Of a DNA stretch of 64,000 nucleotides, positions 58,857 to 64,000 are shown piece by piece. Each line of letters opens with the position of its first letter. Within the stretch, counting starts at the first letter, position 1. Source of the stretch: Bradyrhizobium stylosanthis (lineage in GTDB: Bacteria; Pseudomonadota; Alphaproteobacteria; Rhizobiales; Xanthobacteraceae); contig NZ_LVEM01000003.1 of assembly GCF_001641335.1 (NCBI RefSeq), positions 777,191 to 841,190 on the forward strand, in the 5' to 3' direction. The notes under the pieces were generated by a model, which was not told the origin of the DNA, ran no database searches, and saw nothing but the letters and a program-made list of their open reading frames with translations. The translations under genes were made by a program, and so were the position numbers.

Positions 58857-59070
58857 CTCCCCGTGTCCCGGGCGCAATGCGGCGCCATAGCGCGTTGAAG
58901 ACGCGCGTGAACGCGCTTACGGCGCCGCTGCGCTGAACCGGGACCCACGCCAGCCACGCAAATGGGCCCCGGCTCAGCAGCGCACCACTGCGCGATGCGC
59001 TGCGTCCGGGGCAGGTTCCCGCCTGGCGCGTTGACCACGCCGCCCCGCTGTCCTACATTAGAGCCGTTCC

Positions 59071-59173
59071 GAGGGGTGCTCCGAGGAGGAGCTGAGATAC
59101 CGCTAAATGGGCAATACCGCCCAGGACCGCGGTGACCCTTTGAACCTGATCCGGGTCATGCCGGCGAAGGGAC
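59071..59173 (+). promoter_or_regulatory. TPP riboswitch (thi box)
   Basis: The aptamer contains GGGGTGC (59073 on), GGAGCTGAGAT near 59088-59098, and the 3' core TGAACCTGATCCGGGTCATG and CCGGCGAAGGGACAGGG near 59139-59176. Thiamine pyrophosphate binding should close the structure. The last arm contains the ribosome-binding sequence AGGG directly before the thiO start at 59178, so control of translation start is likely. Confidence 0.95.
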
Positions 59174-59177
59174 AGGG

Positions 59178-60203
59178 ATGTTGCACACGACCAAGCGTCC
59201 GGATTCACCGGTATCCATCATCGGCGCAGGCATTGCAGGCGCCTGGCAGGCGTTGTTGTTCGCGCAGGCCGGCCACACCGTCACGCTACACGAGCGCGGT
59301 GACGCCGCCATGGCCGATTCCACCAGCCATTGGGCGGGCGGCATGCTGGCGCCCTATTGCGAGGCCGAGGTCGCCGAACCCATCATCTCCAGGCTGGGCC
59401 TCCGCTCCCTCGACATCTGGCGGCGCGAGCTGCCCGACACCCCCTTCAACGGTTCCCTCGTCGTCGCCCATCCCCGCGAGCGCAACGATTTCGAGCGTTT
59501 TTCACGCATGACCGAAGGCCACCGCCGGCTGGATGCCGCAGGCCTTGCCGAGCTCGAGCCGTCGCTGGAAGGCCGCTTCCGCGATGCGCTGTTCTTCCCG
59601 ACCGAGGGCCATGTCGAGCCGCGCCGCGTGCTGCCGAAGCTGCACGAGCGCATCAAGGCGGCCGGCGGCACCATCAAGTTCGACAGCGACGTCACAGCCA
59701 AGGATCTCGCAAACCTTGATCCCAAAGGCATCGTGATCGACTGCCGCGGCCTGTCCGCGCGCGAGGAGCAGCCCGACTTACGCGGCGTCAAGGGCGAGAT
59801 GATCCTGATCGAGACGAGCGAGGTGCAGCTGTCGCGCCCGGTGCGGCTGATCCATCCGCGCTGGCCGCTCTACGTGATCCCGCGCGAGGACAATCTGTTC
59901 ATGCTGGGCGCGACCTCGATCGAGGCCGAGGATACCGGCGTCAGCGTGCGCTCCGCGCTGGAGCTGCTGGGTGCGGCCTATGCCGTGCACCCGGCCTTCG
60001 GCGAAGCCCGCATCGTCGAATTCGGCTCGGGCCTTCGTCCCGCCTTTCCCGACAATTTGCCGCGCATCGGCATCCGCGGCGAGACCATCGCCGTCAACGG
60101 CCTCTACCGCCACGGCTTCCTGATCGCGCCGGCGCTCGCCGAGCTGACGCTGAACTACGTCGAGCGCGGCCAGATCGACAACGAGGTGATGCAATGCGCG
60201 TGA
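59178..60203 (+). CDS. thiO: Glycine oxidase ThiO
   Basis: ThiO oxidises glycine to dehydroglycine for the thiazole of thiamine. The 341-aa FAD enzyme has the N-terminal dinucleotide fold SIIGAGIAGAWQALLFAQAG (13-32), EVEP-like GHVEPRRVLPKLHERI, and a C-terminal FAD block PRIGIRGETIAVNGLYRHGFLIAPALAELT. The ATG at 59178 sits immediately after the riboswitch. It overlaps thiS by 10 bp. Confidence 0.93.
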   Translation: MLHTTKRPDSPVSIIGAGIAGAWQALLFAQAGHTVTLHERGDAAMADSTSHWAGGMLAPYCEAEVAEPIISRLGLRSLDIWRRELPDTPFNGSLVVAHPRERNDFERFSRMTEGHRRLDAAGLAELEPSLEGRFRDALFFPTEGHVEPRRVLPKLHERIKAAGGTIKFDSDVTAKDLANLDPKGIVIDCRGLSAREEQPDLRGVKGEMILIETSEVQLSRPVRLIHPRWPLYVIPREDNLFMLGATSIEAEDTGVSVRSALELLGAAYAVHPAFGEARIVEFGSGLRPAFPDNLPRIGIRGETIAVNGLYRHGFLIAPALAELTLNYVERGQIDNEVMQCA

Positions 60204-60391
60204 TCGTGAACGGCGAGCAGCGCGAGGTGACTTCCGCGAGCGTCGGCGCGCTGCTCAGCGAGCTCGACTACGAAGGCACGCATTTCGCCATCGCGCTGAA
60301 CTACGACGTCGTGCCGAAAAGCCGCTGGGCCGAGACCAGCCTGAAGGCCGGCGACGAGATCGAGATCATCACGCCGCGGCAGGGAGGGTGA
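60194..60391 (+). CDS. thiS: Thiamine biosynthesis sulfur carrier ThiS
   Basis: This 65-aa ubiquitin-like sulfur carrier begins MRVIVNGEQREV and ends in the diagnostic ...PRQGG, whose C-terminal Gly-Gly is thiocarboxylated before sulfur transfer to ThiG. ThiF, which adenylates ThiS, is not in the window. It overlaps the end of thiO by 10 bp; a repeat follows before thiG. Confidence 0.95.
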   Translation: MRVIVNGEQREVTSASVGALLSELDYEGTHFAIALNYDVVPKSRWAETSLKAGDEIEIITPRQGG

Positions 60392-60423
60392 TTGGACATG
60401 ATCGCACTCCAGCCGCGCGGCCC

Positions 60424-60565
60424 TCTTCACCTCTCCCCGCTTGCGGGGAGAGGTCGGATCGCCCTTCGCGATCCGGGTGAGGGGGTACAGGTCTCACGTC
60501 GATCTCTCCCGGGGAAAGAGCCCCTCACCCCACCCCTCTCCCCGCAAGGGCGGGGCGAGGGAGCA
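60424..60565. repeat. Intergenic repeat, family F-like (copy 3), inside the thiamine operon
   Basis: CTTCACCTCTCCCCGCTTGC at the left mirrors CACCCCTCTCCCCGCAAGGG at the right, with inner GGATCGCCC/TTCGCGATCC and CTCCCGGGGA palindromes. It occupies most of the 197-bp thiS-thiG gap. Confidence 0.8.
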
Positions 60566-60588
60566 GACCGCAAATCGCGGAGACACTG

Positions 60589-61371
60589 ATGGTCAATTTC
60601 TACGGCAAAACCTTCGCCTCCCGCCTCCTCATCGGCAGCGCGCTCTATCCCTCGCCCGCCATCATGCAGGACGCGATCCGCGCCTCAGGCTCGAACATCG
60701 TCACGGTGTCGCTGCGCCGCGAATCCGCCGGCGGCAAGTCGGGCGATGCGTTCTGGAAGCTGATCCGCGAGCTCGACGTCACCGTGCTGCCGAACACTGC
60801 CGGCTGCCGCACCGTGCGCGAGGCCGTAACCACCGCCAAGCTCGCGCGCGAGCTGTTCGGCACAAGCTGGATCAAGCTCGAAGTCATCGCCGACAACGAC
60901 ACGCTGCAGCCCGACGTCGTCGGCCTGGTCGAAGCCGCCACCATCCTGATCAAGGACGGCTTTGAAGTGTTCCCCTATTGCACCGAGGATCTCTCGGTCG
61001 CCAACCGCCTGGTCGATGCCGGCTGCAAGGTGGTGATGCCGTGGGCCGCGCCCATCGGCAGCGCCAAGGGCATCACCAACCGCGACGCTCTCAAGCTGAT
61101 GCGCGAGCGCCTGCCCGACATCACGCTGGTGGTCGACGCCGGCATCGGCGCGCCCTCCCACGCCGCGCAGGCGCTCGAGCTCGGTTACGACGCCGTACTG
61201 CTCAACACCGCCATCGCCAAGGCCGCCGATCCCGTCGCGATGGCAAACGCCTTCCGCCTCGGTATCGAGGCCGGCCGCACCGCCTACGAGGCCGGGCTGA
61301 TGAACTCGCGCGACTTCGCCTCCCCCTCCACCCCTGTCGTTGGGACCCCGTTCTGGCATGCCGTATCCTGA
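60589..61371 (+). CDS. thiG: Thiazole synthase ThiG
   Basis: ThiG condenses deoxyxylulose 5-phosphate, dehydroglycine and ThiS-bound sulfur to the thiazole phosphate. The 260-aa TIM-barrel has the Schiff-base Lys96 in WIKLEVI, the motif LPNTAGCRTVREAV, and PWAAPIGSAKGITN and VVDAGIGAPSHAAQALELGYDAVLLNTAIAKA. The ATG follows CGGAGACACTG. The 3' end overlaps thiE by 14 bp. Confidence 0.96.
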   Translation: MVNFYGKTFASRLLIGSALYPSPAIMQDAIRASGSNIVTVSLRRESAGGKSGDAFWKLIRELDVTVLPNTAGCRTVREAVTTAKLARELFGTSWIKLEVIADNDTLQPDVVGLVEAATILIKDGFEVFPYCTEDLSVANRLVDAGCKVVMPWAAPIGSAKGITNRDALKLMRERLPDITLVVDAGIGAPSHAAQALELGYDAVLLNTAIAKAADPVAMANAFRLGIEAGRTAYEAGLMNSRDFASPSTPVVGTPFWHAVS

Positions 61372-61963
61372 TCGCTTCTATCCCGTCGTCGACAGCCTCA
61401 AATGGGTCGAACGCCTGACCAAGCTTGGCGTCGGCACCATCCAGCTGCGCACCAAAGAGCTCAACGACGCCGACGCGCTGCAGATCGTCACCGACGCGCT
61501 GGCGATCACTGAGGGTACCCAGGCCAAGCTGGTCGTGAACGACTATTGGCGCGCGGCGATCGTGGCCGGCGCGAAATACCTGCATCTCGGCCAGGAAGAC
61601 CTCGCCGATGCCGACCTCAAGGCGATCCGCGAGGCCGGCCTCTCGCTCGGCGTCTCCACCCATGACGACGCGGAGCTCGAGACCGCGCTCGCGGCAAAAC
61701 CCGACTACGTCGCGCTCGGCCCGATCTTCTTCACCACGCTGAAGTCGATGCGCTTCGAGCCGCAGGGCATCCCGAAGATCACGGACTGGAAGAAGCGCAT
61801 CGGCACCATCCCGCTGGTCGCGATCGGCGGCATCAAGTTCGAGCACGCCGCGGAGATCTTTGCCGCGGGCGCGGATTCCATCGCGGTGGTCAGCGACGTC
61901 ACCCAGAACGCCGATCCCGACGCCCGCGTGCGGCAATGGCTCGGCCTGAAGGAGGCTGCGTGA
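61358..61963 (+). CDS. thiE: Thiamine phosphate synthase ThiE
   Basis: ThiE joins the pyrimidine and thiazole phosphates to thiamine monophosphate. The 201-aa TIM-barrel has IQLRTKELND (thiazole/pyrimidine site), VVNDYWRAAIVAGAKYLHLGQEDL, GVSTHDDAELETAL, YVALGPIFFTTLK and VAIGGIKFEHAAEIFAAGADSIAVVSDV. The start at 61358 overlaps the thiG end, so translation is coupled. Residues at HLGQEDL rather than HVGQEDL are normal variation. Confidence 0.92.
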   Translation: MPYPDRFYPVVDSLKWVERLTKLGVGTIQLRTKELNDADALQIVTDALAITEGTQAKLVVNDYWRAAIVAGAKYLHLGQEDLADADLKAIREAGLSLGVSTHDDAELETALAAKPDYVALGPIFFTTLKSMRFEPQGIPKITDWKKRIGTIPLVAIGGIKFEHAAEIFAAGADSIAVVSDVTQNADPDARVRQWLGLKEAA

Positions 61964-61985
61964 TGCAGCCCCACTCTTTCCCCGC

Positions 61986-62072
61986 CGTCATTGCGAGGAG
62001 CGAAGCGACGAAGCAATCCAGACTGCTTCCGCGGAAGCATTTCTGGATTGCTTCGCTGCGCTCGCAATGACG
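61986..62072. repeat. Palindromic intergenic repeat, family A (copy 2), before thiC
   Basis: Arms CGTCATTGCGAGGAGCGAAG (61986 on) and GCTGCGCTCGCAATGACG (ending 62072) with inner AAGCAATCCAGA and TCTGGATTGCTT. Same family as 1976-2055. It lies between thiE and thiC. Confidence 0.9.
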
Positions 62073-62127
62073 AAACACACCAGCGTCGCCTTGACGCAAG
62101 CACAACAGAATTAAACCGGAGGATCCC

Positions 62128-64000
62128 ATGAACATCCGCTCCAATCCCGACAAGACCGTCCCCGCCGTCACCACCGGCCCGCTGCCCTCCTCGCGCAAGA
62201 TCTTCGCCTCGCCCGACGCCGCGCCCGACGTCCGCGTGCCCCTGCGCGAGATCATCCTTTCGGAGGGCGCCGGCGAGCCGAACCTGCCGGTCTACGACAC
62301 CTCGGGCCCCTACACCGATCCCTCCGTCACCATCGACGTCAACGCCGGCCTTGCCCGCAGCCGCAAGCAATGGGTGCTGGAGCGCGGCGGCGTCGAGGAA
62401 TATGACGGCCGCCAGATCAAGCCGGAGGACAACGGCAGCGTCTCCACCGACAAGGCCGCGCGCGCGTTCAGCGCCTATCACAAGCCGCTGCGCGGCCTCG
62501 ACGGTCACAAGATCACCCAGCTCGAATTCGCCCGCGCCGGCATCGTCACCAAGGAGATGATCTACGTCGCGGAGCGCGAGAACCTCGGCCGCAAGCAGCA
62601 GCTCGAGCGTGCGGAAGCAGCCCTTGCCGACGGCGAGAGCTTCGGCGCTGCGGTGCCCGCCTTCATCACGCCGGAGTTCGTGCGCGACGAGATCGCGCGC
62701 GGCCGCGCCATCATCCCCTCCAACATCAACCACTCCGAGCTCGAGCCGATGATCATCGGCCGCAACTTCCTGACCAAGATCAACGCCAATATCGGCAACT
62801 CGGCGGTGACCTCGTCGGTCGAGGAAGAGGTCGAGAAGATGGTGTGGGCGATCCGCTGGGGCGCCGACACCGTGATGGACCTCTCCACCGGCCGCAACAT
62901 CCACACCACGCGCGAGTGGATCTTGCGCAACTCGCCGGTGCCGATCGGCACGGTGCCGATCTACCAGGCGCTGGAGAAGTGCAACGGCGATCCCGTCAAG
63001 CTGACCTGGGAGCTCTACAAGGACACGCTGATCGAGCAGTGCGAGCAGGGCGTCGACTATTTCACCATCCACGCCGGCGTGCGTCTGCAATACATCCACC
63101 TCACCGCCAGCCGCGTCACCGGCATCGTCTCCAGAGGCGGCTCGATCATGGCGAAGTGGTGCCTGGCGCATCACAAGGAGAGCTTCCTCTACACCCATTT
63201 CGACGAGATCTGCGACCTCATGCGTAAGTATGACGTCTCGTTCTCGCTCGGCGACGGCCTGCGTCCCGGCTCGATCGCCGACGCCAACGACCGCGCGCAG
63301 TTCGCGGAGCTGGAGACGCTCGGCGAACTGACGAAGATCGCGTGGGACAAGGGCTGCCAGGTCATGATCGAAGGCCCCGGCCACGTGCCGATGCACAAGA
63401 TCAAGATCAACATGGACAAGCAGCTCAAGGAGTGCGGCGAAGCCCCGTTCTACACCCTCGGGCCCCTGACCACCGACATCGCCCCGGGCTACGACCACAT
63501 CACCTCAGGGATCGGTGCGGCCATGATCGGCTGGTTCGGCTGCGCCATGCTCTGCTACGTCACGCCGAAGGAGCATCTCGGCCTGCCCGACCGCAACGAC
63601 GTCAAGACCGGCGTCATCACCTACAAGATCGCCGCCCACGCCAGCGATCTCGCCAAGGGCCACCCCGCCGCGCAACTGCGCGACGACGCCCTCTCCCGCG
63701 CGCGGTTCGACTTCCGCTGGAGCGACCAGTTCAACCTCGGCCTCGATCCCGACACCGCGAAAAACTTCCACGACGAGACCCTGCCGAAGGAAGCCCACAA
63801 GGTCGCCCATTTCTGCTCGATGTGCGGCCCGAAGTTCTGCTCGATGAAGATCACGCAGGACGTGCGCGACTACGCGGCGACGCTGAACGATCCGAACAGC
63901 GTGGGCATGTCGATCAGCGGCACCGCCGAGGACGGGATGGCCAAGATGAGCGCGAAGTTCAAGGAGATGGGCGAGAGCCTGTATCTGGATGCGGAGAAGG
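62128..64000 (+). CDS. thiC: Phosphomethylpyrimidine synthase ThiC (C-terminus beyond window)
   Basis: ThiC is the radical-SAM enzyme that converts aminoimidazole ribotide to the thiamine pyrimidine. At least 624 codons are visible and the frame is still open at the edge; the usual length is about 610-640, so only a few residues are missing. Motifs: EPMIIGRNFLTKINANIGNS, DTVMDLSTGRNIHTTREWI, YDVSFSLGDGLRPGSIADA and the C-terminal cluster motif CSMCGPKFC (near 63815-63841). GGAGG stands 5 bp before the ATG at 62128. Because thiC follows thiO-S-G-E, its expression may depend on the same riboswitch read-through or its own promoter in the 61964-62127 gap. Confidence 0.97.
   Translation, partial: MNIRSNPDKTVPAVTTGPLPSSRKIFASPDAAPDVRVPLREIILSEGAGEPNLPVYDTSGPYTDPSVTIDVNAGLARSRKQWVLERGGVEEYDGRQIKPEDNGSVSTDKAARAFSAYHKPLRGLDGHKITQLEFARAGIVTKEMIYVAERENLGRKQQLERAEAALADGESFGAAVPAFITPEFVRDEIARGRAIIPSNINHSELEPMIIGRNFLTKINANIGNSAVTSSVEEEVEKMVWAIRWGADTVMDLSTGRNIHTTREWILRNSPVPIGTVPIYQALEKCNGDPVKLTWELYKDTLIEQCEQGVDYFTIHAGVRLQYIHLTASRVTGIVSRGGSIMAKWCLAHHKESFLYTHFDEICDLMRKYDVSFSLGDGLRPGSIADANDRAQFAELETLGELTKIAWDKGCQVMIEGPGHVPMHKIKINMDKQLKECGEAPFYTLGPLTTDIAPGYDHITSGIGAAMIGWFGCAMLCYVTPKEHLGLPDRNDVKTGVITYKIAAHASDLAKGHPAAQLRDDALSRARFDFRWSDQFNLGLDPDTAKNFHDETLPKEAHKVAHFCSMCGPKFCSMKITQDVRDYAATLNDPNSVGMSISGTAEDGMAKMSAKFKEMGESLYLDAEK

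Noticed and set aside
1976..62072. CRISPR array from the many repeats
   Set aside because: The repeats are dispersed single palindromes without regular spacers, and no cas genes are present.
62128..64000. thiC as a truncated gene
   Set aside because: The frame is intact to the window edge and the length is already close to full size; the missing stop is a boundary effect.

Overview
The window looks like a chromosomal segment of an alphaproteobacterium close to Bradyrhizobium or Rhodopseudomonas. The evidence is the very high GC content, the dcw gene order, PE-methylation genes, a GGAAC-N17-GTT stress promoter, TTAACCAT/TTAA-N7-TTAA motifs of the CtrA type, and many long palindromic intergenic repeats of the kind common in that group. 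Genus assignment is inference. No tRNA, transposase, phage gene or CRISPR array was seen. Genes are dense on both strands, and most long ORFs antisense to them are shadows.

Region 1 (1-12.9 kb, minus strand) is the division and cell-wall cluster, transcribed rsmH-ftsL-ftsI-murE-murF-mraY-murD-(small membrane protein)-ftsW-murG-murC. murC runs off the left edge. Several genes overlap by ATGA. No mraZ is visible upstream of rsmH; a 440-bp divergent region lies there instead, followed by a peptidoglycan amidase on the plus strand.

Region 2 (13-31 kb) is mixed. It has a D-cysteine desulfhydrase-like PLP enzyme, an ECF42-type sigma factor with its DGPF/YCII partner, the RNase P RNA gene, an alpha/beta hydrolase, a DUF983 protein divergent from a MocR-type regulator, TSUP and MATE transporters, and an ABC exporter with two small companion ORFs. 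An EmrAB-type efflux pair is divergent from a TetR repressor, with a perfect palindromic operator lying in both promoters. An extensin-like lipoprotein and a 27-aa single-span membrane peptide follow.

Region 3 (31-43 kb) is envelope- and lipid-related. It holds two divergent paralogous DUF2147 proteins, a FecR-domain protein with a long P/Q/G-rich tail, a Nudix hydrolase, phosphatidylserine decarboxylase, a class III aminotransferase, an Mpo1/DUF962-like membrane protein, a Rhodobacter-type PE N-methyltransferase, a GT4 glycosyltransferase, an L,D-transpeptidase and a class I cytochrome c.

Region 4 (43-58 kb) holds a DUF899 protein with a membrane partner, divergent from an unusual regulator with a TPR-like region and two winged-helix domains, followed by a beta-propeller protein. 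Next are a DUF4403 protein, a polyamine-type ABC importer (potA-potD-potB-potC), an orphan branched-chain-type solute-binding protein, a stress-type PRC-barrel protein, and an OmpR/EnvZ-like two-component pair.

Region 5 (58-64 kb) has a lytic transglycosylase and a thiamine operon led by a TPP riboswitch, in the order thiO-thiS-thiG-thiE-thiC. thiC is cut by the right edge. Palindromic repeats split several operons (murG/ftsW, potD/potB, thiS/thiG, thiE/thiC) and may tune relative transcript levels.
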